Notes: generated by a model from the sequence alone, not told the origin. Numbered from the stretch's first letter, positions 50,297-58,926 are shown. The stretch: 64,000 nucleotides of DNA from Bacillota bacterium (GCA_023459275.1 JAEWVC010000019.1:1-64000); one strand, 5' to 3'. Translations and numbers: made by a program.

Positions 50297-51679
50297 TTAT
50301 AAGGAAAACCCCGACAGATATGCTTCTCCCGCCGCGATGCTCATTTGCACCGCCTCCGGCGCGGGCCCCCCGGGCAGACCGCGCATTTTCACGCAGGTGT
50401 CCAGGGAAATGGCTTCAAATACATCCTCCGTAAACGCGGGATGGAATTTCTGCAATTCCGCAAGCGTAAGGTCCAGCAGCGCCTTATTCTCAAGGATGCA
50501 ATGGGCCACCAACTGGCCCACGGCGTGATGGGCGTCCCGGAAAGCCACGCCCTTTTTAACAAGGTAATCGGCGCAGTCGGTGGCGTTGGCAAAGCCGCCG
50601 GCGGCGCCTTTTTCCATCACGGCAGTCTTGAATTTGACGGTTTTCAGCATGCCGGTGAACACGGACAGGCATTTCAAAAGCGTGTCCCGGGCGTCGAAGA
50701 ACGCCTCCTTGTCCTCCTGCATGTCCTTGTTGTAAGCCAGGGGCAAGCCCTTCATGACGGTCAAAAGCGCCGTCAGGTCGCCGTACACCCGCCCGGTCTT
50801 GCCCCTGATCAGCTCCGCCACGTCCGGGTTTTTCTTTTGCGGCATGATGCTGGAGCCGGTGGAAAAACCGTCGTCCATCTCAACGAACTGGAACTCGTTG
50901 GTGGACCAGAGGATCAGCTCCTCGCAGAAACGGCTCAGATGCATCATGGCGATGGAAGCGGCGGCCAGATATTCCAGCAGAAAATCCCGGTCGCTCACCG
51001 CGTCCAGGGAATTTTCGCTGATCTTTGAAAAACCCAACAGCTCCGCCACCCTCTGCCGGTTCAGGGGATACGTGGTGCCCGCCAGGGCGCCCGCGCCCAG
51101 GGGCATCACATCGGCGCTCTGATAGGCGTGGCGGAAGCGGTCCATGTCCCTTGCAAACATCTGGAAGTAGGCCGTCAAATGGTGGGCCAGGGTGATAGGT
51201 TGCGCCTTTTGCAGATGCGTGTAGCCGGGCATGACGGACTTCAGGTTTGCCTTGGCCAACGCGAGCAGCAGCGCGCACAGCGATTTAAGTTCTCCGGCCG
51301 TTTCCGTGCAGGCTTCCATGGCGTACATCCGAACATCCAGCGCCACCTGGTCGTTGCGGCTCCTGCCCGTGTGCAGGCGCTTTCCCGCCTCGCCGATGCG
51401 GGCGGTGAGCAGCGCTTCCACCTGCATGTGGATGTCCTCCGCCTCCGCCGAAAAGGCGGCCTTTCCGGCTTCGATATCGGCAAGGATGCCCTTCAGCCCT
51501 TCCACGATGGTCCTGGCGTCCGCCTTTTCGATGATCCCCTGCTCCCCCAGCATGGTGGCGTGGGCAATGGACCCCGCAATGTCCTGCCGGTACATCCGCT
51601 TGTCAAAGGGCAGGCTGGAGTGGAAGTCGTCCACCATCCCATCCGTTGGCTTGGAAAACCGCCCGTCCCAAAGCTTCAT
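50297..51679 (-). CDS. argH: argininosuccinate lyase
   Basis: 460 residues. The fumarase/aspartase superfamily signature GSSIMPQKKNPD is present, with LHTGRSRNDQVALDVRMY and AGTTYPLNRQRVAELLGF. It splits argininosuccinate into arginine and fumarate, the last step of arginine synthesis. Start KLWDGRFSKPTDGMVDDF is conserved. It follows argG on the same strand; the 146-base gap contains a repeat element. Confidence 0.96.
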   Translation of the reverse strand: MKLWDGRFSKPTDGMVDDFHSSLPFDKRMYRQDIAGSIAHATMLGEQGIIEKADARTIVEGLKGILADIEAGKAAFSAEAEDIHMQVEALLTARIGEAGKRLHTGRSRNDQVALDVRMYAMEACTETAGELKSLCALLLALAKANLKSVMPGYTHLQKAQPITLAHHLTAYFQMFARDMDRFRHAYQSADVMPLGAGALAGTTYPLNRQRVAELLGFSKISENSLDAVSDRDFLLEYLAAASIAMMHLSRFCEELILWSTNEFQFVEMDDGFSTGSSIMPQKKNPDVAELIRGKTGRVYGDLTALLTVMKGLPLAYNKDMQEDKEAFFDARDTLLKCLSVFTGMLKTVKFKTAVMEKGAAGGFANATDCADYLVKKGVAFRDAHHAVGQLVAHCILENKALLDLTLAELQKFHPAFTEDVFEAISLDTCVKMRGLPGGPAPEAVQMSIAAGEAYLSGFSL

Positions 51680-51690
51680 ATGCGAAGATG

Positions 51691-51750
51691 CCGGGGGAAA
51701 CCTTTTTGAAAAAAGGTTTCCCCCGGACCCCTTTCTAAAAACTTCATTGA
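51691..51750 (+). repeat. intergenic palindrome family, copy E
   Basis: CCGGGGGAAACCTTTTT pairs with AAAAAGGTTTCCCCCGG (51691-51726), perfect except for the centre, followed by the tail CCTTTCTAAAAACTTCATT. Located between argH and argG. Confidence 0.88.
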
Positions 51751-51767
51751 GGAATGATTAAGACAAA

Positions 51768-51822
51768 TGGGATTCCAAAGGGAGTTATCCCTTTGGCAAG
51801 GGTGCAGGGGGCGGCGCCCCCC
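51768..51822. repeat. second hairpin module attached to copy E
   Basis: Two further inverted repeats continue the element towards argG: CCAAAGGGAgttaTCCCTTTGG (51773-51794) and GCAGGGGGCGGCGCCCCCCTGC (51800-51822). Together with copy E they fill the argG-argH gap almost completely. Confidence 0.75.
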
Positions 51823-51825
51823 TGC

Positions 51826-53034
51826 TCATTTTTTTGATTGTTTCACCATGGCCTGAACTTTCATCGGCAGCCCCAGCAGGTTGATGAAGCCCTCGCTGTC
51901 CTTATGGTTGAACAGCGTCTTGCTGTCGCCAAAGGTGGCGATCTGCTCCAGGTACAGGCTGTTTTCGCTCTGGACGCCGGCGGGGATCACATTGCCCTTG
52001 TACAGCTTCATTTTCACGGTGCCGGTCACGCTCTTTTGCGTACTGTCCACAAAGGCGGACAGCGCCTCCCGAAGCGGGGTATACCACATGCCGTCATACA
52101 CAAGCTCCGCGAACCGCACAGCCACCTGCTCCTTGTAATGGGCGGTGTTCCGGTCCAGGGTGATGCTTTCCAGCTGCTTGTGGGCGGCGTAGAGGATGGT
52201 GCCACCGGGCGTCTCGTAAACGCCCCGGCTCTTCATGCCCACCAGGCGGTTTTCCACCAGGTCGGCGATGCCTACGCCGTTGCGGGCGCCGATCTCGTTG
52301 ACCTTTGTAACCAAAGAAACAGCGTCCAGCTTCTCCCCGTTGACAGCCACGGGCACACCCTTTTCAAAGGCGATCTCCACATACTCCGCCTTGTCGGGGG
52401 CCGTTTCCGGGGTGACCATGGTCTGCAAAAGGTCCTCCGGCATCTCGTTGGCCGGGTTTTCCAGCACGCCGCCCTCGTGGCTCAGGTGCCAGATATTTTT
52501 GTCCATGCTGTAAGGCTTTTTCTTCGTCACCGGTACGGGGATGCCCCGCTCGTTGGCGTAATCGATGGCGTCCTCCCGGCTCTTGATGTCCCAGATGCGC
52601 CAGGGCGCGATGACCTGCATAAACGGATCGAAAGCCTTGATGGTCAGCTCAAAACGCACCTGGTCATTGCCCTTGCCCGTGGCGCCGTGGCAGATGGCGG
52701 TGCAGTTTTCCTTGTGGGCGGTCTCCACCAGGTGCTTGGCGATCACCGGCCGCGCGAAGCTGGTGCCCAGCAGGTAGCTGCCTTCATACACCGCGCCGGC
52801 CTTCAGCGTGGGCCAGATGAAGTCCTCCACGAACTCCTTTTTCATGTCCACGATGTACAGCTTCTCCGCGCCGCTCTTGGCGGCCTTTTCATGCAGAGGC
52901 GCAAGCTCCTCCCCCTGCCCCACGTCCGCCGCCATGCATACCACGTCGCAGTCGTAGTTCTCCTTCAGCCAGGGGATGATGATGGATGTATCCAGTCCGC
53001 CGCTGTACGCCAGCAATATGCGCATTTTTGCCAT
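51826..53034 (-). CDS. argG: argininosuccinate synthase
   Basis: 402 residues. The ATP pyrophosphatase loop LLAYSGGLDTSIIIPWL starts the protein; CHGATGKGNDQVRFEL and YSMDKNIWHLSHEGG are signature blocks. It joins citrulline and aspartate. ATG at 53034 after GGAGG. Promoter with an ARG-box-like palindrome upstream. Confidence 0.96.
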   Translation of the reverse strand: MAKMRILLAYSGGLDTSIIIPWLKENYDCDVVCMAADVGQGEELAPLHEKAAKSGAEKLYIVDMKKEFVEDFIWPTLKAGAVYEGSYLLGTSFARPVIAKHLVETAHKENCTAICHGATGKGNDQVRFELTIKAFDPFMQVIAPWRIWDIKSREDAIDYANERGIPVPVTKKKPYSMDKNIWHLSHEGGVLENPANEMPEDLLQTMVTPETAPDKAEYVEIAFEKGVPVAVNGEKLDAVSLVTKVNEIGARNGVGIADLVENRLVGMKSRGVYETPGGTILYAAHKQLESITLDRNTAHYKEQVAVRFAELVYDGMWYTPLREALSAFVDSTQKSVTGTVKMKLYKGNVIPAGVQSENSLYLEQIATFGDSKTLFNHKDSEGFINLLGLPMKVQAMVKQSKK

Positions 53035-53087
53035 GATGCTTCCTCCGCTCGTGTCCCGCCCCGCGGGCTTTTTTCAGGATGTGCATC

Positions 53088-53128
53088 AGTATATACCGAA
53101 CTGCATGAAAATGCAACTGATATTCATA
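53088..53128 (-). promoter_or_regulatory. argGH promoter with ARG-box-like sites
   Basis: Reverse strand TTGCAT (53111-53116), 17-bp spacer, TATACT (53088-53093). The palindrome TGCATgaaaATGCA (53102-53115) overlaps the -35, and a further A/T-rich half site with TATTCAT follows at 53120-53128. These resemble ArgR/AhrC boxes, suggesting repression by arginine. Confidence 0.55.
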
Positions 53129-53146
53129 AAAATACAGAAAAAAGCT

Positions 53147-53673
53147 TCACGGTTTTATCATGCCTAGCAGCTCCGCGGTGGTTTTGGGGATCAGGAATTC
53201 GCTGGGCAGCACATGGTTGTAATGGGCAATAATCTTTTCCGCCGGCAGCACGGGGCTGTCAAAGGTGGTGTGGCCGTCCGCCACCAGATATCCCTTATAC
53301 CCCATGGTGTAGGCCCGCAGGCAGGTGGCGGCCACGCAATACTCCGTCTGCATGCCGCAAAGGATCAGCGTGTCCGCATGAAGGTTTTTCAGGATGGCGT
53401 CCAGCTCCGTTTGGAAAAAGGAATCCCGGGTCTTTTTGTACGCCCGGGGCTCGCTGTCAAGGGGGCTGAGAGCGTCGTGCACCTGCCAGCCTTCGCTGCC
53501 ATGTTGCATATATTCATCCTCATGCTGCACGAACACCACGGGGACTTTCTTTTCCCGGCCGTAAAAAGCAGCCGCCGGATATTGCCCACCGTTTCTTCCC
53601 CCAAATAAGGCTTTTCCTGCTCCATGAACATGGCCTTTTGTACGTCGATGATCACCAGCGCCGTATTCTTCAT
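53147..53673 (-). pseudogene. isochorismatase-family cysteine hydrolase, frameshifted
   Basis: The N-terminal part (MKNTALVIIDVQKAMF with the catalytic Asp) and the C-terminal part (VVFVQHEDEYMQHGSEGWQ, then LILCGMQTEYCVAATCLRAYTMG with the nucleophilic Cys) are in different frames. One missing T in the run at 53563-53567 (AAAAA on the + strand) would join them as LLFYGREKKVPVVFVQHED. The rest looks intact, so the lesion is recent, phase-variable, or a sequencing error. The family includes nicotinamidases and isochorismatases. Start ATG 53673 after AGGAGG. Confidence 0.8.
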
Positions 53674-53755
53674 AACGCTTCCTCCTTCACCAAACATGCA
53701 TTGCCATCCTTGCGTTATCAAAGGATATACATTATTGTACACCATCGCCGGAGCA

Positions 53756-53784
53756 TTGACAAATGCGCACGCTCGTTCTATGCT
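53756..53784 (+). promoter_or_regulatory. promoter of ruvCAB
   Basis: Perfect TTGACA (53756-53761), 17-bp spacer, TATGCT (53779-53784); 36 bases upstream of the ruvC ATG. Confidence 0.75.
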
Positions 53785-53819
53785 ATGGGGGAACAATGCG
53801 AAGGCTCGGGAGGCGTTTG

Positions 53820-54314
53820 ATGATCGTACTGGGCATTGATCCGGGCCTGGCCATCCTGGGCTGGGGCGTGGTGGAAACGGACGGGCACCGGCTGCGGCTG
53901 ATGGATTACGGAACGGTGACTACGCAGGCCGGAACGCCCATACCCGACCGGCTCCGGGCCATCCAAATGGGCGTCCGGGAGGTGATCGTGCAGTACAAGC
54001 CGGACGAGATTGCCTTTGAGGAGCTTTTTTTCGCCCGGAACGTCACCACCGCATTGCAGGTGGGCGCGGCCCGGGGTGCCGCCATCATCGCCGCGGTGGA
54101 GCATACGGAAAATCTCTTCGAATATACACCCATGCAGATCAAGCAGGCGGTGGCCGGCTATGGCAAGGCGGACAAGAAGCAGATGCAGCAGATGGTGAAA
54201 CTTCTTTTGTCCATGGAGAAGATCCCTTCCCCCGACGATGCCGCCGACGCGCTGGCGGCGGCCATCACCCACGCCCACACCAGCCATTCCAGGCAGCTTT
54301 TTCGAATGAAGTAA
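53820..54314 (+). CDS. ruvC: Holliday junction resolvase RuvC
   Basis: 164 residues. IVLGIDPGLAILGWGVVE with the first catalytic Asp (Asp7), IAFEELFFARNVTTALQVGAARG with the Glu, and DDAADALAAAITHAH with the C-terminal Asp pair. It cleaves Holliday junctions bound by RuvAB. ATG at 53820 after GGGAGG. First gene of ruvCAB. Confidence 0.95.
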   Translation: MIVLGIDPGLAILGWGVVETDGHRLRLMDYGTVTTQAGTPIPDRLRAIQMGVREVIVQYKPDEIAFEELFFARNVTTALQVGAARGAAIIAAVEHTENLFEYTPMQIKQAVAGYGKADKKQMQQMVKLLLSMEKIPSPDDAADALAAAITHAHTSHSRQLFRMK

Positions 54315-54328
54315 ACCGGAGGGTTCCC

Positions 54329-54931
54329 ATGTACGCATTCATATCTGGCCGTGTGGCCGAAAAGGGCAGCGGGGAATTGACCCTGGAAGCCGGGGGCGTG
54401 GGGTATGCGCTGCAATGCAGCATGAACACCCTCTCCGCCGCACCGCCCGTGGGCGAAAGCATGCGTTGCTACACCCACCTTTCCGTGCGGGAGGATGCCC
54501 TGGAGCTTTTCGGCTTTGCCACCCGGGAGGAAAAGACACTCTTCCTCCGGCTGATTGGTGTCAGCGGCATCGGTCCGCGCACAGCCTTGGGCGTGCTGGG
54601 CAGCATGCCCCTCAAGGACCTGCACCTGGCCATTCTCACCGGCGATTTGAACGCCTTGAGCAGAGCTCCCGGTGTGGGCAAAAAAACGGCCCAGCGTATT
54701 GCCCTGGAGCTCAAGGACCAACTTGCCCAGGAGGACCTTAACGGGATCGCCGCCCAGCCTGTATCCGGCGCAGCCGTCCGGGATGACGCCCTTTCCGAGG
54801 CGATGCAGGCCCTCCAGGCGCTGGGCTACACCCCCACAGAGGCGGGCCGCGCCCTGCAAGCCGTACGCGGCAAGGCTGACAAGGCCGACGAGCTCATTCG
54901 GCTCGCATTGCGCGCCATGGCAGGAGTATAA
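54329..54931 (+). CDS. ruvA: Holliday junction branch migration protein RuvA
   Basis: 200 residues. OB-fold start MYAFISGRVAEKGSGELTLEAGGVGYAL, helix-hairpin-helix motifs LIGVSGIGPRTALGVLG and RAPGVGKKTAQRIALELKDQL, and the C-terminal RuvB-binding three-helix domain. 14 bases behind ruvC. Confidence 0.95.
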   Translation: MYAFISGRVAEKGSGELTLEAGGVGYALQCSMNTLSAAPPVGESMRCYTHLSVREDALELFGFATREEKTLFLRLIGVSGIGPRTALGVLGSMPLKDLHLAILTGDLNALSRAPGVGKKTAQRIALELKDQLAQEDLNGIAAQPVSGAAVRDDALSEAMQALQALGYTPTEAGRALQAVRGKADKADELIRLALRAMAGV

Positions 54932-54942
54932 CGGGTGGTATG

Positions 54943-55009
54943 CCGGGAAGGGAACTTTTTGTAAAAAGTCCCCTTCCCGGACCCATCCCTGAAAAACTTC
55001 ATTATTAGG
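54943..55009 (+). repeat. intergenic palindrome family, copy F, between ruvA and ruvB
   Basis: CCGGGAAGGGAACTTTTT pairs with AAAAAGTCCCCTTCCCGG (54943-54980), followed by the tail ACCCATCCCTGAAAAACTTCATT. It starts 11 bases after the ruvA stop and enlarges the ruvA-ruvB gap to 156 bases. Confidence 0.85.
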
Positions 55010-55087
55010 CTTATCCAGCCATTAAGCGGCGGGCAAGCGCCTGTTTTGCCGCAAGTATGAAATCTTTTTACCGCAAGGAGTATACCG

Positions 55088-56128
55088 ATGTCTGACGATC
55101 GGCTGTTGACCACCGGTTACCGCCCGGAGGAGGATGCCCAGGAGCTGTCGCTTAGGCCCCGCACCCTGCGGGAATACGTGGGGCAGGGCGCCGTGCGGGA
55201 GCGGCTGCGGGTGTATATCGAGGCCGCCCTCAAGCGGCGGGAATCCCTGGACCATATCCTGCTGTACGGCCCGCCGGGGCTGGGCAAGACCACCCTGGCC
55301 TGCATCATCGCGGCCGAGATGGGCCAAAGCATCCGCGTCACCTCCGGCCCGGCCATCGACAGGCCAGGGGACCTGGCTTCCATCCTCACCAACCTCAACG
55401 CCGGGGACATCCTCTTCATCGATGAGATCCACCGTTTGAGCCGGGCGGTGGAGGAGGTGCTCTACCCCGCCATGGAGGATTACGCCATTGACATCATGAT
55501 TGGCAAGGGCCCCACCGCCCGTTCCATCCGCCTGGACCTGCCCCGCTTCACTCTGGTGGGGGCCACCACGCGCGCGGGACAGCTTTCCGCGCCGCTTCGG
55601 GACAGGTTCGGCATCATGTTCCGGCTGGAGATGTACAGCCCCCAGGAGCTTGCCCAGATCGTGCACCGTAGCGCCGGCATCCTTCAGGTGGACGCCATGG
55701 AGGATGGCATTCTGGAGATCGCCTGCCGCAGCCGCGGCACACCCCGCATCGCCAACCGCATCTTGAAGCGCGTACGGGACTTTGCCCAGGTGCGGGCGGA
55801 GGGCGTCATCACCAGGGATGTGGCGAAAGAGGGCCTTTCCATGCTGGACGTGGACGAACTGGGCCTGGACCGGGTGGACAGGACCATGCTTGCCACCATG
55901 ATGGACAAGTTCGGCGGCGGCCCCGTGGGGCTGGATACCCTGGCTGCCACCACGGGAGAGGACCCCGTGACCATTGAGGATGTGTATGAGCCCTACCTGA
56001 TGCAGCTGGGCTTTCTGATGCGCACCCCCAGAGGCCGCGTATGCACCGCCTCCGCCTATACACATCTGAAGCGCACGCCGCCCTCCCCGCCTGGCGAGGA
56101 CGCGAGCCAGATGCGGCTGGATATATAA
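55088..56128 (+). CDS. ruvB: Holliday junction branch migration helicase RuvB
   Basis: 346 residues. Walker A YGPPGLGKTTLA, Walker B ILFIDEIHRLSRAVEEVLYPAMED, sensor GATTRAGQLSAPLRDRFG, and the winged-helix C-terminus TGEDPVTIEDVYEPYLMQLGFLMRTPRGR. AAA+ motor that drives branch migration with RuvA. ATG after AAGGAG. Confidence 0.96.
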   Translation: MSDDRLLTTGYRPEEDAQELSLRPRTLREYVGQGAVRERLRVYIEAALKRRESLDHILLYGPPGLGKTTLACIIAAEMGQSIRVTSGPAIDRPGDLASILTNLNAGDILFIDEIHRLSRAVEEVLYPAMEDYAIDIMIGKGPTARSIRLDLPRFTLVGATTRAGQLSAPLRDRFGIMFRLEMYSPQELAQIVHRSAGILQVDAMEDGILEIACRSRGTPRIANRILKRVRDFAQVRAEGVITRDVAKEGLSMLDVDELGLDRVDRTMLATMMDKFGGGPVGLDTLAATTGEDPVTIEDVYEPYLMQLGFLMRTPRGRVCTASAYTHLKRTPPSPPGEDASQMRLDI

Positions 56129-56214
56129 ATAAACCGAAGGTCCAGGGCATCCGGAAAGTTCCGGACGTGCCCGCGGGCGCAAAACGCTCAGTCAAAACGA
56201 AGCAAGGGATATCA

Positions 56215-57243
56215 ATGAAAACATCCGATTTTTTTTACGACCTTCCCGAAGAACTCATTGCCCAAACGCCCATGGAGCCCAGGGACCAAAGCCGGCTGCT
56301 GGTGTACCACAGGGACACGAGTCTGTTGGAGCACCGCATCTTTCGCGACATCACGGACTACCTGAAAAAGGGTGACGCCCTGGTGATCAACGAAACCAGG
56401 GTCATCCCCGCCAGGCTCCTTGGGGTCAAGGAAGCAACGGGCGTTCCCGTGGAATTCCTGCTTTTGAAGCGCCTGAATCAAACCGACTGGGAGACCATCG
56501 TCCACCCGGCCAGGCGCCTGAAAACCGGCACGGCGGTTTCCTTCGGCAACGGGCTTCTGAAGGCCGAGATCCTGGAAAGCGTTGCGGAAACCGGCGGGCG
56601 CACAGTGCGTTTTCATTACGAAGGAGTATTTGAGGAGCTTCTTGACAGGCTGGGCGAAATGCCCTTGCCCCCTTACATCCATGAAAAGCTTATGGACAAA
56701 AACCGGTATCAAACCGTATACGCCAAGGAGGACGGCAGCGCCGCCGCGCCCACCGCGGGGCTGCACTTTACCCCGGAGCTTCTTGGCCGCATCCGTGAAA
56801 TGGGCGTTACGGTGGTGCCCATTTTGCTGCATGTGGGCCTGGGCACCTTCCGGCCGGTGAAGGCAGATGCCGTGGAAGAGCACGTGATGCATTCCGAGCA
56901 TTACGAGGTGACGCCGGACGCGGCAGATAAGTTGAATGCCCTCCGGCAAAGCGGCGGGCGCATCGTCTGCGTGGGCACCACCAGCGTACGCACCCTGGAG
57001 ACGGTGGCCGACGAAAAGGGCATCATTCATCCGGGCCGCGGGGAAACCAGCATCTTTATCACCCCCGGTACGCCCTTTCACGCCGTGGATGCGCTGATCA
57101 CCAACTTCCACCTGCCCGAAAGCACGCTTTTGATGCTTATCTCCGCCTTTATGGGCAGGGAGCGGGCGCTTGAAGCCTATCAGGTGGCCGTCCATGAAAA
57201 ATACCGCTTCTTCACCTTTGGAGATGCGATGCTCATTCTGTAA
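56215..57243 (+). CDS. queA: tRNA preQ1(34) S-adenosylmethionine ribosyltransferase-isomerase
   Basis: 342 residues. Start MKTSDFFYDLPEELIAQTP, VINETRVIPARLLG, AAPTAGLHFTPELL, and GRGETSIFITPG are QueA signatures. It transfers the ribosyl part of SAM to preQ1 in tRNA to make epoxyqueuosine. Common neighbour of ruvB in Clostridia. ATG at 56215 is the conserved start. Confidence 0.95.
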   Translation: MKTSDFFYDLPEELIAQTPMEPRDQSRLLVYHRDTSLLEHRIFRDITDYLKKGDALVINETRVIPARLLGVKEATGVPVEFLLLKRLNQTDWETIVHPARRLKTGTAVSFGNGLLKAEILESVAETGGRTVRFHYEGVFEELLDRLGEMPLPPYIHEKLMDKNRYQTVYAKEDGSAAAPTAGLHFTPELLGRIREMGVTVVPILLHVGLGTFRPVKADAVEEHVMHSEHYEVTPDAADKLNALRQSGGRIVCVGTTSVRTLETVADEKGIIHPGRGETSIFITPGTPFHAVDALITNFHLPESTLLMLISAFMGRERALEAYQVAVHEKYRFFTFGDAMLIL

Positions 57244-57402
57244 TACTATTGTAAAATGTTATTTCGTCCAAAGCGGCGAGGGATTTTCGATGCAGGGTAA
57301 GGAACCTGAGCGAAGCGTTTCAGCGCTACGCCAAGCGGAGGGCGATACAGTCCTGCGCGAAAAGAACTGCCGCAACGACGAAATAACGTTTGGGAATAGT
57401 AT
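57243..57402. repeat. inverted-repeat-bounded intergenic element between queA and padR-type gene
   Basis: 160 bases. Outer arms ATACTATT (57243-57250) and AATAGTAT (57395-57402) and inner arms GTTATTTCGTC (57258-57268) and GACGAAATAAC (57377-57387) are inverted at matching distance. The interior has small stems (around AGCGAAGCGTTTCAGCGCT) but no reading frame of note. It fills the space between the two stop codons exactly. Likely a MITE or a structured RNA. Confidence 0.65.
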
Positions 57403-57405
57403 AAT

Positions 57406-57711
57406 TCATTTCAGTTCCCGCATAAGCTCTCCGGCCTTTTCGGCGCCCTGCGCAAGCACCGCCTCCCCCGCCACGGTGATGGCGTAATACTTGCGCACCT
57501 TTCCCCCTTCCAGCCTGTTTTCCACCGACAGCAGCCCTTCCTTTTCCAGTCCGTGCAAAATGGGATACAGTGTCCCCGCGCTGATCTGATACCCATGGGA
57601 GGATAATTCCCCGATCATCCAGGAGCCGAAAAACGGCTCCTTTTTTGCATGGTGCAGAATATGCAGTTGCACAAACCCAAGAAACAGCTTGCGCAGGATC
57701 GGTTCTTGCAT
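57406..57711 (-). CDS. PadR family transcriptional regulator
   Basis: 101 residues, short type. LFLGFVQLHILHHAKKEPFFGSWMIGELSS, GYQISAGTLYPILHGLEKEGLLSVEN and KVRKYYAITVAGEAVLAQ are the PadR winged-helix signature. Divergent from the chromate-transporter gene, whose promoter region carries two direct GTTTCGA repeats (57743, 57756), possibly its site. Signal sensed is unknown. ATG after GGAGGAAAG. Confidence 0.88.
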   Translation of the reverse strand: MQEPILRKLFLGFVQLHILHHAKKEPFFGSWMIGELSSHGYQISAGTLYPILHGLEKEGLLSVENRLEGGKVRKYYAITVAGEAVLAQGAEKAGELMRELK

Positions 57712-57814
57712 AGTTCTTTCCTCCGTCTCGCATTCACATCACGTTTCGATATCGGGTTTCGAGTTTAATATCATCATAGCAGCAACCCCTATAAAATGCA
57801 AGGGAGGGATGAAA

Positions 57815-58903
57815 ATGGATACGGCGCAAAGCAATAAACAGAAACGGCTGAAAGAGGTCGCCTTCGTATTTTTGAAACTGGGGGTACTCGCCTTTGGCGG
57901 TCCGGCGGCCCATATCGCCATGATGGAGGAAGAAACCGTTCGCAAGCGCAAATGGCTCAGCCGGGAAGCCTTTATGGACATGCTGGGCTTTACCAACCTG
58001 ATCCCCGGTCCAAACTCCACGGAAATGGCTATCCACCTGGGCCTTTTGCGGGCCGGACGGGCGGGGCTTTTTGTGGCGGGCGCTTCCTTCATCCTTCCCG
58101 CCGCCCTGGTGGTGGGGATCCTCGCCTTCATCTATGTCACCTACGGCGCTGTTCCTTCCGTCGGCTATATATTTGACGGCATGAAGCCCGTGATCCTGGC
58201 TATTGTGGCGCAGGCTGTCTTCCGACTTGGCAAATCGGTTTTGAAAAGCATGGATGCGGCGGTCCTTTTCGCCCTTGCCTTTGCAGGCGCCATGCTTGGG
58301 CTGCCAGAAATCCTCCTGCTCCTTGGGGCGGGCTTGCTTTTGCTTCTTTCAAGGCAATTTCACAGCCAGTTCCCGAAATCTTTTGCGGTAGAACCCATCT
58401 CCCTGACAGCCCTCTTTCTTGTGTTTTTAAAGATCGGCTCGGTCCTGTACGGCAGCGGATATGTGCTGGTCGCCTTTTTGGAATCCGAACTTGTCAAAAA
58501 CGTGCCTGCGCTCACAGCAAAGCAACTTCTGGACGCTGTGGCGGTGGGCCAGTTTACCCCCGGTCCGGTGTTCACCACAGCCACCTTTGTGGGGTATCTG
58601 ATCCACGGCATTCCCGGCGCGGCACTGGCCACTATCGGTATCTTCCTGCCTTCCTTTTTGCTGGTGCTGTTCCTCCATCCCGTTATGGAGAAGATGCGGT
58701 CTTCCAAAATCATCTCCCGCATTTTGGATGGAGTCAACGCCGCCTCCCTGGCGCTGATGTCCGCAGTCGCCGTAAGGCTGGCGATACAAACGCTGGCATC
58801 CTGGCCGTACATCCTTCTCTTCACCGCGAGCGCGGTGCTCCTGATCCGCTTCAAAATTCACTCTGCCCTGCTCATGGCGGGCGGCGCAGCTATCGGGTGC
58901 TGA
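57815..58903 (+). CDS. chrA: chromate transporter family protein ChrA
   Basis: 362 residues with about ten membrane helices. Both halves of the duplicated CHR domain are present: VFLKLGVLAFGGPAAHIAMMEEETV...FTNLIPGPNSTEMAIHLG and VFLKIGSVLYGSGYVLVAFLESELV...AVGQFTPGPVFTTATFVGY. Fused two-domain transporters export chromate or related anions, though the physiological substrate in anaerobes is uncertain. ATG at 57815, 6 bases after GGGAGGG; the ATG at 57809 is too close. Probably controlled by the divergent PadR regulator. Confidence 0.87.
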   Translation: MDTAQSNKQKRLKEVAFVFLKLGVLAFGGPAAHIAMMEEETVRKRKWLSREAFMDMLGFTNLIPGPNSTEMAIHLGLLRAGRAGLFVAGASFILPAALVVGILAFIYVTYGAVPSVGYIFDGMKPVILAIVAQAVFRLGKSVLKSMDAAVLFALAFAGAMLGLPEILLLLGAGLLLLLSRQFHSQFPKSFAVEPISLTALFLVFLKIGSVLYGSGYVLVAFLESELVKNVPALTAKQLLDAVAVGQFTPGPVFTTATFVGYLIHGIPGAALATIGIFLPSFLLVLFLHPVMEKMRSSKIISRILDGVNAASLALMSAVAVRLAIQTLASWPYILLFTASAVLLIRFKIHSALLMAGGAAIGC

Positions 58904-58926
58904 TAGGCTTTATAGGATAGCCCTCC

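Noticed and set aside
51838..53232. Long open frame antisense to argG (464 codons)
   Set aside because: Arises from G+C-rich codon use on the opposite strand; no ribosome binding site and low-complexity His/Gly/Val-rich translation, while argG is unmistakable.
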